The notes: generated from the sequence alone by a model not told the origin. 64,000 nt of DNA from Chrysemys picta bellii (GCF_011386835.1 NC_088805.1:14070836-14134835), one strand, 5' to 3'; shown: positions 45,101-55,000, numbered from the stretch's first letter. Made by a program: numbers and translations.

Positions 45101-48100
45101 TCACAATTTAGGAATATACTGTTGTCAGCCAACTATCTAAGAGGCTGGATGAGATAATATAGATGAAAAAGAGCTGGCTGAAGCTAAAGGCTAGTAACAC
45201 AGATTTTATGTTGGTTGGCAGAGGAAAACACTTAGGGTATGTCTACACTACGAAATTAGTTCGAATTTATAGAAGCCGGTTTTATTGAAATCGGTTGTAT
45301 ACAGCCGATTGTGTGTGCCCACACATAAAATGCTCTAGGTGCTCTAGTCGGCGGACCGCGTCCACAGTACGAGGCTAGAGTCGACTTCCGGAGCATTGCA
45401 CTATGGGTAGCTATCCGACAGCTATCCCACAGTTCCCGCAGTCTCCGCCGCCCCTTGGAATTCTGGGTTGAGATCCCAATGCCTGGATGATGCAAAACAG
45501 TGTCGCGGGCGGTTCTGGGTACATGTCGTCAGGCCCCTCCCTCCCCCGTCACAGCAACGGCAGACAATAGACAATAAACGCGCCTTTTTACCTGGGTTAC
45601 CTGTGCAGACAACATGGAGCCCGCTCAGCTCAGCTGAGCTCACCGTCACCATATGTCCTCTGGGTGCCGGCAGACGTGGGACTGCATTGCTACACAGCAG
45701 CAGCTGCTAACTGCCTTTTGGTGGTAGACGGTGCAGTAGACTGGTAGCCTTCATCGGCGATCTGGGTGCTGGCAGCCGTGGGGCTTGCCTTTTGGCAGTA
45801 GATGGTGTATTACGACTGTTAACCGTCCTATTACAAGTCGGGTCATCGCACATTAGCAGAGTCTTCCCTGAGCAGCCGATCGTGCAATAGGCCTGAAGAC
45901 CATCGTCATACACTAACTGCCAAGCGCCCCGTATTTGCTGCCAAGCACCCAGAAAGATGCCGAGGGCTATCAGTCACGCTGCACTGTCGTCTTAAGATGT
46001 AAAAAATAGATTTGCTCTGTATTCATTTGCTTCCCCCTCCCTCCGTCAAATCAACGGCCTGCTAAACCCAGGGTTTTCAGTTTAATCTTTGGGGGGGACC
46101 ATTCTGTGTGACAGTTGTTTGTGTTTCTCCCTGATGCACAGCCACCGTTCTTGATTTTAATTCCCTGTGCCTGTACGCCATGTCGTCACTCGGCCCGCCC
46201 TCCCTCCTTCCCCTAGTCCGTCAGATACTATTTTCGCGCCTTTTCTTTGAATTCTGGGTTGAGATCCCAATGCCCGGATGATGCAAAACAGTGTCGCGGG
46301 CGGTTCTGGGTACATGTCGTCAGGCCCCTCCCCCCTTGTCACAGCAACGGCAGACAATAGATTCGCGCCTTTTTACCTGGGTTACCTGTGCAGACAACAT
46401 ACCACGGCAAGCATGGAGCCCGCTCAGCTCAGCTGAGCTCACCGTCACCATATGTCCTCTGGGTGCCGGCAGACGTGGGACTACATTGCTACACAGCAGC
46501 AGCTGCTAACTGCCTTTTGGCGGTAGACGGTGTAGCATGAGTGATAGCTGTGGGGCTGGCAGCCGTAGGGCTGCATTGCATCAGCCCCTTGCCCTTTGGT
46601 AGGCGATGGTATATTATGACTGGTACCCATCGTCGTCATACTGGAGTGGCTGTCAATCATGGCCACCTGGGCAGACATGTTTCGATGATGATGGCTACCA
46701 ATCGTAATATACTATTTTCTGCCAATTGCCCAGTATTGTCTGCTAAGCACCCAGAAGAGGCCGAGGGCGATGCTGGGTGCTGGCGGACGTGGGGCTGGCA
46801 GACGTGGGGCTGCATTGCTACACAGCAGCAGCCCCTTGCCTTTTGGCAGACGATGGTATATTATGATTGGTATCCATCATCATCGTACTGGAGAGGCTAT
46901 CACTCATGCTGCACCGTCGGCTGCCAGCTTAAGATGTAAAAAATAGATTTGTTCTGTATTCATTTGCTTCCCCTTCCTCCGTGAAATCAATGGCCTGCTA
47001 AGCCCAGGGTTTTCAGTTTAATCTTTGGGGGGACCATTCTGTGTGACAGTTGTTTGTGTTTCTCCCTGTTCCTGTACCTGTACGCCATGTCGTCACTCGG
47101 CCCTCCCTCCCTCCCGCCCTCCCTCCTTCTCCTGGTCCATCAGATACTACTTTCGCGCCTTTTTTCTGACCAGGCGCCATAGCTAGCACTGGGATCATGG
47201 AGCCCGCTCAGATCACCGCGGCAATTATGAGCACTATGAACACCACGCGCATTGTCCTGGAGTATATGCAGAGCCAGGACATGCCAAGGCGAAACCCGGA
47301 CCAGCCGAGGAGGCGATTGCAGCGCGGCGACGAGAGTGATGAGGAAATTGACATGGACATAGACCTCTCACAAGGCACAGGCCCCAGCAATGTGGAAATC
47401 ATGGTGTCACTGGGGCAGGTTCATGCCGTGGAACGCCGATTTCTGGGCCCGGGAAACAAGCACAGACTGGTGGGACCGCATCGTGCTGCAGGTATGGGAC
47501 GATTCCCAGTGGCTGCGAAACTTTCGCATGCGTAAGGGCACTTTCATGGAACTTTGTGACTTGCTTTCCCCTGCCCTGAAACGCCAGGATACCAAGATGA
47601 GAGCAGCCCTCACAGTTGAGAAGCGAGTGGCGATAGCCCTGTGGAAGCTTGCAACACCAGACAGCTACCGGTCAGTCGGGAATCAATTTGGAGTGGGCAA
47701 ATCTACGGTGGGGGCTGCTGTGATCCAATTTGCCAGGGCAATGAAAGACCTGGTGATAGCAAGGGTAGTGACTCTGGGCAACGTGCAGTCAATAGTGGAT
47801 GGTTTTGCTGAAATGGGATTCCCAAACTGTGGCGGGGCCATAGACGGAACCCATATCCCTATCTTGTCACCGGAGCACCAAGCCACCGACTACGTAAACC
47901 GCAAGGGGTACTTTTCAATGCTGCTGCAAGCCCTGGTGGATCACAAGGGACGTTTCACCAACATCAACGTGGGATGGCCGGGAAAGGTACATGATGCTCG
48001 CGTCTTCAGGAACTCTGCTCTGTTTCGAAAGCTGGAGGAAGGGACTTTCTTCCCGGACCAGAAAGTGACCGTTGGGGATGTTGAAATGCCTATCGTGATC

Positions 48101-51100
48101 CTTGGGGACCCAGCCTACCCCTTAATGCCATGGCTCCTGAAGCCGTACACAGGCAGCCTGGACAGGAGTCAGGACCTGTTCAACTACAGGCTGAGCAAGT
48201 GCCGAATGGTGGTGGAATGTGCATTTGGATGTTTAAAAGCGCGCTGGCGCAGCTTACTGACTCGCTCAGACCTCAGCGAAAAGAATATCCCCATTGTTAT
48301 TGCTGCTTGCTGTGCTCTCCACAATATCTGTGAGAGTAAGGGGGAGACATTTATGGCGGGGTGGGAGGTTGAGGCAACTCGCCTGGCCGCTGATTACACG
48401 CAGCCAGACACCAGGGCGGTTAGAGGAGCACAGCAGGGCGCGGTGCGCATCAGAGAAGCTTTGAAAACGAGTTTTGTGACTGGCCAGGCTATTGTGTGAA
48501 ACTTCTGTTTGTTTCTCCTTGATGAACCCTCCAAACCCCCCCCCCCCCGACCCGGTTCACTCTACTTCCCTGTAAACCAACCACCCCACCCCACCCTCCC
48601 CTCCCCAATTCGAGCACCGCTTGCAGAGGCAATAAAGTCATTGTTTTTTCACATTCATGCATTCTTTATTAGTTCCTCACAGAAGTAGGGGGATAATTGC
48701 CAAGGTAGCCTGGGATGGGTGGGGGAGGAGGGATGGAAAAGGACACACTGCATTTTAAAACTTTAACTCTTATTGAAGGCCAGCCTTCTGATGCTTGGGC
48801 GATCATCTGGGGTGGAGTGACTGGGTGGACGGAGGCCCCCCCACCGTGTTCTTGGGCGTCTTGGTGAGGAGGCTATGGAACTTGGGGAGGAGGGCTGTTG
48901 GTTACACAGGGGCTGTAGCGGTGGTCTCTGCTCCTGCTGCCTTTCCTGCAGCTCAACCATACGCTCGAGCATATCAGTTTGATGCTCCAGCAGACGGAGC
49001 ATTGACTCTTGCCGTCTGTCTGCAAGCTGACGCCACCTATCGTCTTCAGCCCACCACTTGCTCTTTTCATCCCGCCATTCAGCCCGCCACCTCTCCTCTC
49101 GTTCATATTGGGCTTTTCTCATCTCCGACATTGACTGCCTCCACACATTCTGCTGTGCTCTATCAGCATGGGAGGACATCTGCAGCTCCGTGAACATATC
49201 GTCCCTCGTCCTACGTTTTCTCTTTCTAATGTTCACGAGCCTCTGCGAAGGAGAAACATTTGCAGCTGGTGGAGGAGAAGGGAGAGGTGGTTAAAAAAGA
49301 CACATTTTAGAGAACAATGGGTACACTCTTTCATTACAAGGTCGCATATTTCAGCTTGCAGGCAGCCATGGTAGGCCACAGTGTTTTGGCTTTTTTAACC
49401 TTCTTAACATGCGGGAAAGGTTGCAAACAGCAGCGCATTTCCCATATCAAGGATGAATTGGGTTGTCCATTTAAAATGGGTTTTCAATGTAAAAGGAGGG
49501 GCTGCGGTTTCCCGATTAACATGCGGCACAAACACAAGTAAACCACCCCCACACACACACACACACGATTCTCTGGGATGATCACTTCACCCCTCCCCTC
49601 CACCGCGTGGTTAACAGCGGGGAACATTTCTGTTCAGAAGAGCAGGAACGGGCGCCTCTGAATGTCCCTTAATAAAATCACCCCATTTCAACCAGGAGAG
49701 CTTTCTGGAGATGTCCCTGGAGGATTTCCGCTCCATCCCCATACACGTTAACAGACTTTTCCAGTAGATGTACTGGCCGCGATTGCTAGGGCAAATTAAT
49801 CATTAAACACGCTTGCTTTTTTTTTTGTAATGTTTACAAATATTTACAAAGTTACACTCACCAGAGGTCTCCTGTGTGCCCTGAGGGTCTTGGGTGAGTT
49901 CGGGGGTTACTGGTTCCAGGTCCAGGGTCACAAACATATCCTGGCTGTTGGGGAAACCGGTTTCTCCGCTTCCTTGCTGCTGTGAGCTACCTACAGTACC
50001 TCCATCGTCATCTTCCTCGTTCCCCGAACCGTCTTCCCTGTGTGTTTCTCCAGTGAGAGAGTCATAGCACACGGTTGGGGTAGTGGTGGCTGCACCCCCT
50101 AGGATCGCATGCAGCTCCGCGTAGTAGCGGCAAGTTTGCGGCTCTGCCCCGGACCTTCCGTTTGCTTCTCTGGCTTTGTGGTAAGCTTGCCGTAGCTCCT
50201 TAATTTTCACGCGGCACTGCTGTGTGTCCCTGTTATGGCCTCGGTCCTTCATGGCCTTGGAGATCTTTTCTAATACTTTTCCATTTCTTTTACTGCTACG
50301 GAGTTCAGCTATCACTGCTTCATCTCCCCATATGGCGAGCAGATCTCGTACCTCCCGTTCGGTCCATGCTGGAGCTCTTTTGCGATCCTGGGACTCCATC
50401 ACGGTTACCTGTGCTGATGAGCTCTGCGTGGTCACCTGTGCTCTCCACGCTGAGCAAACAGGAAATGAAATTCAAACATTCGCGGGTCTTTTCCTGTCTA
50501 CCTGGTCAGTGCATCTGAGTTGAGAGTGCTGTCCAGAGCGGTCACAATGAAGCACTGTGGGATAGCTCCCGGAGGCCAATAACGTCGAATTCCGTCCACA
50601 CTACCCCAATTCCGACCCGCAAAGGCCGGTTTTATCGCTAATCCCCTCGTCGGAGGTGGTGTAAAGAAACCGGTTTAAAGGACCCTTTAAGTCGAAAGAA
50701 AGGGCTTCGTTGTGTGGACGTGTCCAGGCTTAATTCGGTTTAACGCTGCTAAAGTCGACCTAAACCCGTAGTGTAGACCAGGCCTTAGAAGACCTTAGAG
50801 ACATAACCCTTCAACTTGAAGAAATACCCACAACTCACCAAGTCAAACCACAGCCTAGGAGGACTTCTGTGCTTCTCAGTGATGCTGAACTCTTAGTAGC
50901 ACCTCCAAGAAACCCATTCTGTCATTTCAGCTGGCTAGGAGACCGCATCCCCTCCTTGCTGATAGTAACCAGGCCTCAATAATAGATGCCTTTGTTAGTT
51001 CCCATCTAGGCCACAGCAATGTAACTTATCAGGGTTGAAGGCCTCAGCCCTGAGGAAATTGCAATGAATGTAGAATGCAGCTGTCTACCTAATCAATATA

Positions 51101-54100
51101 TCACTCCAGTAGTCTTCTTACTCTTCTAGCTTTCCATAGAATACCATGTCAAGTTTAAGGTCTTGATACTTACTTTCAAGGTGCTAAATGGTTTGATCCT
51201 AGGATACCTAAAAGAATGTTTCACACTCAAGGACTCAACCGCTCATTAATTGTTTCATGACTTTTGATTAGCAATTTGTTTTTATATATACGTACTTGCC
51301 ATATTTTCTAGTCAGGTATCCACTGCCCATAGACCCCAAGAGTCCCCCTATACCGAAGACAGACACAATGAAGGACCACAGCAACATAAGTGTCTCATGA
51401 TGAAGAGGAGAGCCATATCGCTCTTGCCAGGTTTCATTGATAAACTTTTTAACATGCTGGGAAAGAAAAAGGGGATTTTCATTAACTATAAACACGTCTC
51501 CAATGGATTGTTCTTAGTTATTTGTCATATTTTCAGCCACTATTTAGAAGAAGTTAAAAGTCGGTGACTTACTATTAGACATAGTTTAAAAAAGAACCCA
51601 TAATTCCACCAATTTTTTTTTGCTGTTCTTGAATCTGAGACCTTGAACATCATCTTTGTATTGCTCCTTTTCTGTTTCATACTGTGGAACTGCTAGGAGC
51701 TAAAGGCCAGAGAGAGTTTAATATATTTGGAGTGGAGTGGAGTGAAAAATTCCAGAGATGCAGGGCTGCCCGGGGGGTAGGGGGGGGGAGCAAGTGGGGC
51801 AATTTGCCCCAGGCCCCGCAGGGCCCCCCACAATAATATAGTATTCTATAATATTGCAACTTTTTTTTATAGAAGGGGCCCCCAAAATTGCTTTGCCCCA
51901 GGCCCCCTGAATCCTCTGGGTGGCCCTGCAGAAATGTTACTTGTATTTGATTAAAAATTGTGATTTAATTTATAGCTATGAAAATAAGAGGGTAATGACA
52001 TTGGCTTTAAGTCAGACACAGTTCAGAATTCCCCATGCAGTTCTGAAGTGCACCTCAATCTCGATCCTCTCTTAAACAGTTGACTGGTAGTGCTTTTACA
52101 GTGAGATTACCCACCTTATTTTCACTTTCACTGTCCCGAAGCCTTAAAATTCTACTTTCTCTGTAAGGTGAAGTCCACTGAATAACATTGAATCCCCACA
52201 GAAAAGGCATTGCCTTCAAAGGAAATATATTTAGACTTTTGCCCTTTTTTGCTTCTTTAGGACGTATAAAAAAGATCTGAAAGGTATTTGTTTTATTTTA
52301 TTACATTTGCTTGCTTGTGAGTTTTTTACATTAGAAATGCAGATCTCGTCTATCCTAGATCATACTCTGGTGACTGGAGAATTAATGAAGTTACTGGATG
52401 ACATCACAAAATTTGAGACTGTAAGCTGAACAACTGTGAAGGGTGCCTCATGTCAGGGATTCGTCTCTTCTATCTCTTGGCCTACCGAAGGCACTCCCAA
52501 AGACAGGGGTGTGGGGCTATACAGAAAAGTTAACACTATGTGGGGATCTATTAGTTTTTCCTGGTAACCTTAGGGCGGGAGCGGGATGATGAATGTCCCA
52601 TCTATGCCATCTCCGGCTTGTCCTGTCTTCATCCACTCCCCCATCATGACCTCAGACCACATGGATCTAGGCAGGCATGATCTGACTCTTGGTTTTGTGT
52701 TAACACCTATTGAATTCCCGTCATTACTGAGTATTTTAGAAAAAGAAGGAAGCTTATAAGAGCTAAGTATTTTTATTATTTTATTCTTTATTAAAGATTC
52801 AACACCACTTCCCCTTTATGTCGTGAGACCTCAAAATACCCACACTCTGAGACCCCCAAGAGGTGTCCTTCAGCAAAACTTGGGAAGACCAAACTTGACA
52901 TTCCTAATATTTCCAGTGTATGAAAACAGAAGATTAAAAAAACCCAACACATTAAGGTCTTCTTTATACATCATCAAGAAGTAAAGTAAAGCAAAATCCT
53001 ACTTTACAGACCCACTCTGAGGTCTCAGCACTATGCAATAAGGAAATGCACAACCCTACTGCCTTAACTTACTGACTGCACCATCTGTCAGAAGAAAAGC
53101 TAGCTATAGCATAAAGCATTCTGAAAATACAACTCCACTCCTCTCCTCTCAATTATTTTGTACACTTTGAGGAACACTGACTTACAGGATAGAATAGAAA
53201 AGGGAGGAATAGTTGCAATGTAAACACTTGGTGGATTGCCTTGAAGGAGCATTCTCAAGCTAGCATGCAGTCCCATTGCACACACAACCAAAGAGTATTC
53301 TAGCTGCTTAAGACTGCTTACCACAGAAGTGTAAGTGATCATAGAAATTTGAAGGCCAACTTGCAGGGATCCGCCAATTCCCAAAACGAAGATAATTTGA
53401 AATAGCCTTTGGTACTTAATCTGCAAAGAAAAAACACTCTTTAAGCTTGTGGTAAGACCAAGATAGGGCTGGCTGCAGGCAACAGCGGAGCAAGCACATG
53501 CCTGGGGCGGCACATTCTAAGGGGCGACATTCCGTCCATTCTTGGGGCGGCAGAGTCCGGGCAGCTTTTTTTTTTTTTGTGCTTTGGCAGTCCAAGCTTT
53601 TTTTTTTTTTTTTTTTTTTTTTTGCTTGAGGCGGCAAAAAATGGTAGAGCTGGCCCTTGACCAGGATGTTCCTTATATTTGTCTTTCACTTTCCAGACAT
53701 ATATCTCAGTTGTCACAGACAGATGTAGATGTAAGAAACTTCACAGGAACAGAATAAGAATATTGTATTGTCTTCACTGAAATGGTAGCAAAGCATAAGT
53801 GGGGCCTTGGTTCTGAAAACACTCTTTCTCCCTCTACTTGCTCTGGGGCCAGAGGTGTGTTATCCAACTTTTTCTCTACGTGCAGCTCAAGGAACTGCAT
53901 TTTGCTGCCATGGAAACCCTGGAGTTTCCCTGTCAACAGTCTGATATGTTGTGGGGCTTCCCAGGGTTAATGTAAGTAGTAGCTGTGGGAAGAGAATTGT
54001 TTTTGGCCTCTGCCACTGGATTCTGAATGGGACTCATGCCATCTCCAGCTGTTCCCAAAAGATCTTTGCATGATTGGGATTGTATTGTCACATATTTTAT

Positions 54101-54801
54101 TTGTGTTTTCTCTTATGCCACGTGCTAATGAATAAGCACCTCATGACTCTCCCATTCCCTTGATTGTCTCCCAGACTGTCCTCCGAGCTACGTAGGAGCC
54201 TTGTTCCAATATTTTTTTCACTTTTCTTGTTAAAAGGATATCATCTAAAAAAGTGTGTTCTGCTTCAACCATCCTGACTGCAGAACAGTTACTCAAAGAA
54301 GCCATGTCACATATATAGATTTGTTTTAAAGAAGTCTTAATGGAAATATCACAGAAACATTTTCAACAGTATTGACATCTTACATTTTTCACAATTTTTA
54401 ACCAAAATTTTAATGAAATTATATCAGCATTTATATCAACATTATTTTCAAAATCATTAATGAGATATTTCATTTACCAAAAGCTCAGTCTTCAGACAGA
54501 AAACAAATAATTTTCAGTAAAGGAAAAAAAAAATTATAAAAATTTCAACATGTTGGTTAAAATTATGAAAAATTGTGTGAGACAGAAAATTTTCGACCTT
54601 GTGAAATGGAAACAATTTCAAATTTTTGTGCGAAATCATTTTTGTTGGTTTTGACCAGCTTTAATTTTCAGCGAGTAGGAGGCAGATTCTTCCTATTGAT
54701 ATATTGGTTTTGTCATCTTTAAAGTGCTGATAGCATTAAAAACACCAGCTGCAAAAGGTAAACCCCGGGGTACTCACCAGGTCTGAAAGGCAGCTGGACA
54801 T
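35936..54801 (-). CDS. SLC2A11L: GLUT11-like hexose transporter, gene B (12 exons, 499 aa)
   Basis: This is the second intact paralogue, a predicted 12-helix facilitative sugar transporter. Exons from 5' to 3' are 54778-54801, 53322-53420, 51296-51456, 44495-44619, 42721-42850, 42428-42576, 41814-42001, 40350-40460, 40172-40273, 38830-38905, 36461-36588 and 35936-36142. All splice sites are GT-AG and all phases agree. It shows GIGG in helix 1, an N-E-T sequon at residue 48, FINETWQ and GFSKTAKSFEMILIGR (GLUT11-like), PESPPYLL at 211-218 with Pro for the usual Arg, and PETKGK at 458-463. Helix 7 reads QICGIN where gene A has QLSGIN, a position linked to substrate choice in GLUTs. Intron 8 is only 76 bp, while intron 3 is 6.7 kb because it holds a Harbinger transposon. 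No truncation is seen. Confidence 0.93.
36461..36588 (-). CDS. SLC2A11L: Gene B exon 11 (helix 11)
   Basis: The 128-bp exon encodes EIFDQSSRPSAF, which keeps the family RPSA segment, then NWVGIFVIWMIFPF of helix 11. Confidence 0.93.
37508..37775. mobile_element. Short hAT-like element in gene B intron 10
   Basis: Inverted ends CAGTGATACTCAGAC and CAGCGATACTCAGAC. The flanks do not show a clear 8-bp duplication, so the insertion is old or its ends have drifted. Confidence 0.7.
38162..38429. mobile_element. Short hAT element (GGGTTCTCAAAC family)
   Basis: Ends GGGGTTCTCAAACTTC and AGTTTGAGAACTCCTG. The same family starts at 63747. Confidence 0.75.
38830..38905 (-). CDS. SLC2A11L: Gene B exon 10 (helix 10)
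   Basis: The 76-bp exon encodes DWFFWMPYCSLCL through GIGP, the region just before the GLUT11 GPAG turn. Confidence 0.92.
40172..40273 (-). CDS. SLC2A11L: Gene B exon 9 (helix 8-9 loop, helix 9)
   Basis: The 102-bp exon encodes IIIEHFGRKRLLCGGYG and helix 9 ending LALQ. Donor GTGAGG. Confidence 0.93.
40350..40460 (-). CDS. SLC2A11L: Gene B exon 8 (helix 8)
   Basis: The 111-bp exon encodes IYVYAFEVLHVAGF through LLSSILC. Acceptor TTCTAG, donor GTAAGT; the next intron is just 76 bp. Confidence 0.9.
41814..42001 (-). CDS. SLC2A11L: Gene B exon 7 (cytoplasmic loop, helix 7)
   Basis: The 188-bp exon encodes KQFWGEGTHQAEIDDM, the rest of the cytoplasmic loop and helix 7 ending QICGINT. Donor GTTGAG. 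Confidence 0.92.
42428..42576 (-). CDS. SLC2A11L: Gene B exon 6 (helix 6, PESPP motif)
   Basis: The 149-bp exon encodes ESLWPLLMAS, helix 6 and PESPPYLLMHKGD. Acceptor CCCCAG, donor GTAACA. Confidence 0.93.
42721..42850 (-). CDS. SLC2A11L: Gene B exon 5 (helices 4-5)
   Basis: The 130-bp exon encodes YAGEISPKKLRGF and the LGQIMG end of helix 5. The family's YLGE is YAGE here. Confidence 0.92.
44495..44619 (-). CDS. SLC2A11L: Gene B exon 4 (helix 3)
   Basis: The 125-bp exon encodes KKCLVCNNLL through GRLLCGISA. Acceptor TTACAG, donor GTGAGA. Confidence 0.93.
44729..45006. mobile_element. Harbinger MITE with TTA duplication
   Basis: Starts GGCCTGGTCTACACTA and ends TGTAGACAAGCCC, flanked by TTA at 44726-44728 and 45007-45009. 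Non-coding. The first 16 bases equal the right terminal repeat of the adjacent Harbinger. Confidence 0.88.
45010..45231 (+). pseudogene. L2-like LINE fragment, left part
   Basis: Translates around 45066-45098 as QYAHGIQLYLS, a decayed reverse transcriptase YADD-TQLYL block. The partner piece at 50788-51230 lies on the other side of the Harbinger. Confidence 0.6.
45457..45735 (+). repeat. Harbinger internal duplication, copy 1
   Basis: Matches 46247-46530 with few differences, from GGGTTGAGATCCCAATGCC to GCTAACTGCCTTTTGG. Includes an ATGGAGCCCGCTCAG segment at 45614. Confidence 0.9.
46000..46120 (+). repeat. Internal duplication with SINE-like stretch, copy 1
   Basis: Contains GGCCTGCTAAACCCAGGGTT and AGTTTAATCTTTGGGG, close to the turtle SINE at 10953-10990, then ACCATTCTGTGTGACAGTTG. 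Repeated at 46932-47065. Confidence 0.75.
46247..46530 (+). repeat. Harbinger internal duplication, copy 2
   Basis: Second copy of 45457-45735; ATGGAGCCCGCTCAG lies at 46413. Confidence 0.9.
46932..47065 (+). repeat. Internal duplication with SINE-like stretch, copy 2
   Basis: Second copy of 46000-46120, with GGCCTGCTAAGCCCAGGGTT. Confidence 0.75.
47197..48499 (+). CDS. Harbinger DDE transposase, one frameshift
   Basis: The protein cuts and rejoins the transposon in the nucleus. The probable start is MEPAQ at 47197. The N-terminal frame runs acidic (ESDEEIDMDIDLS) until a run of three T at 47440-47442, where one extra base shifts the frame. From FWARETSTDWWDR on, the long frame (listed from 47390, 369 codons) is open to the TGA at 48497-48499. 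In that frame I see a helix-turn-helix region (SVGNQFGVGKSTV, residues 95-107) and the catalytic candidates D152 (GGAIDGTHIPI), D240 (GDPAYPL) and E276 (VVECAFGCLKARWR), with 35 residues between the last two. It matches HARBI1-like transposases. The shift may be a real mutation or a sequencing error. Confidence 0.9.
48631..48636 (+). terminator. Transposase polyadenylation signal
   Basis: AATAAA within GGCAATAAAGTCATTG, about 130 bases after the transposase stop codon and before the convergent Myb-like gene. Confidence 0.65.
48763..50399 (-). CDS. Harbinger Myb/SANT-like protein, two exons
   Basis: Exon 1 spans 49862-50399 from MESQDRKR (an in-frame ATG at 50435 is also possible). Exon 2 spans 48763-49265. 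The intron has a GTGAGT donor and a CACCAG acceptor, and the joined frame is open for about 346 codons. The N-terminus is a trihelix/Myb-like DNA-binding domain (WTEREVRDLLAIWGDEAV, then KVLEKISKAMKDRGH and QCRVKIKELRQAY). The C-terminal half is basic (RKRKRRTRDDMF), then Trp/Arg-rich and coiled-coil-like (MLRLLEHQTDMLERMVELQ). In animal Harbingers such a protein brings the transposase to the nucleus and to the ends. Turtle annotations call host-like versions MSANTD proteins. Confidence 0.88.
50788..51230 (+). pseudogene. L2-like LINE fragment, right part
   Basis: Frames read KVLILTFKVLNGL and GYLKE at about 51155-51215, the end of the reverse transcriptase region of L2/CR1-type LINEs. It continues the fragment at 45010-45231. 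Confidence 0.65.
51296..51456 (-). CDS. SLC2A11L: Gene B exon 3 (extracellular loop 1, helix 2)
   Basis: The 161-bp exon holds FINETWQERYG with an N-E-T sequon, LLWSFIVS of helix 2 and RKYGK. Donor GTACGT. Confidence 0.93.
51761..51928. mobile_element. Short hAT element in gene B intron 2
   Basis: Ends CAGGGCTGCCC and GGTGGCCCTG, with duplications CAGAGATG (51753-51760) and CAGAAATG (51929-51936). Confidence 0.85.
51937..53321. other. Gene B intron 2: nothing further recognised
   Basis: AT-rich; no exon or named repeat seen. Confidence 0.5.
53322..53420 (-). CDS. SLC2A11L: Gene B exon 2 (helix 1)
   Basis: The 99-bp exon encodes helix 1 with FVLGIGG. By my count 18 of 33 residues match gene A exon 2. 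A small hAT element sits about 44 bp upstream of its acceptor. Confidence 0.92.
53464..53658. mobile_element. Short hAT element close to gene B exon 2
   Basis: Ends AGGGCTGGCTGCAGGC and TAGAGCTGGCCCT, flanks GACCAAGA (53456-53463) and GACCAGGA (53659-53666). Contains poly-T runs at 53566-53577 and 53599-53622. Confidence 0.82.
54778..54801 (-). CDS. SLC2A11L: Gene B exon 1 (start codon, residues 1-8)
   Basis: The 24-bp exon encodes MSSCLSDL and ends CTG|GTGAGT. It parallels gene A exon 1 in length, phase and the final S-D-L. Confidence 0.85.
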
Positions 54802-54930
54802 CTCTGGTTAAAGGGCTTACTGTTCCCAGTTCTTAGTAGGTCTCTTTTATTATAAATGAATGAACTGGTTTCTGTGTCTACATCCTTGTCTGAGGTGTGG
54901 CAATGAGGAACTGGCACCATGGGATTACTG

Positions 54931-55000
54931 TTAAATTTGTACTTTGTACTGTTTTCTTTGTATTATATATTTTGCAGTATCTGGACAAGGTTTAAAACTG
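54931..55000 (-). promoter_or_regulatory. Upstream block shared with gene A; TATA-like site nearby
   Basis: This block aligns with 28870-28945 at nearly the same distance from the start codon. Between it and the ATG, about 45 bp upstream of the ATG, the minus strand reads TTTATAATAAAAG, a weak TATA candidate absent from gene A. Confidence 0.4.

Larger units (their letters stand above)
45235..50784. mobile_element. PIF/Harbinger DNA transposon, nearly complete
   Basis: Terminal repeats GGGTATGTCTACACTAC (left) and GGCCTGGTCTACACTAC (right, minus strand) agree in 13 of 17 positions. They are flanked by TTA at 45232-45234 and 50785-50787, the standard 3-bp TWA target of this superfamily. The element has both genes of animal Harbingers: a DDE transposase on plus (47197-48499) and a Myb/SANT-like protein on minus (48763-50399). 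It sits in gene B intron 3, inside an L2-like LINE. About 1.9 kb at the left end is made of internal duplications. Confidence 0.93.

Noticed and set aside
47390..47440. Start of the transposase at the first Met of its longest frame
   Set aside because: The first 18 codons of that frame are the out-of-frame reading of the true N-terminal coding segment; the family N-terminus is in the frame starting at 47197.
48795..49193. 132-codon plus-strand open frame in the Harbinger
   Set aside because: It is antisense to exon 2 of the Myb/SANT-like gene, which has the better family match.
6980..54801. Assignment of the transporters to GLUT5 (SLC2A5) or GLUT9
   Set aside because: GIGG in helix 1, ETWQ in loop 1 and SFEMILIGR in helix 4 fit GLUT11 better; the GLUT5 equivalents differ at these places.
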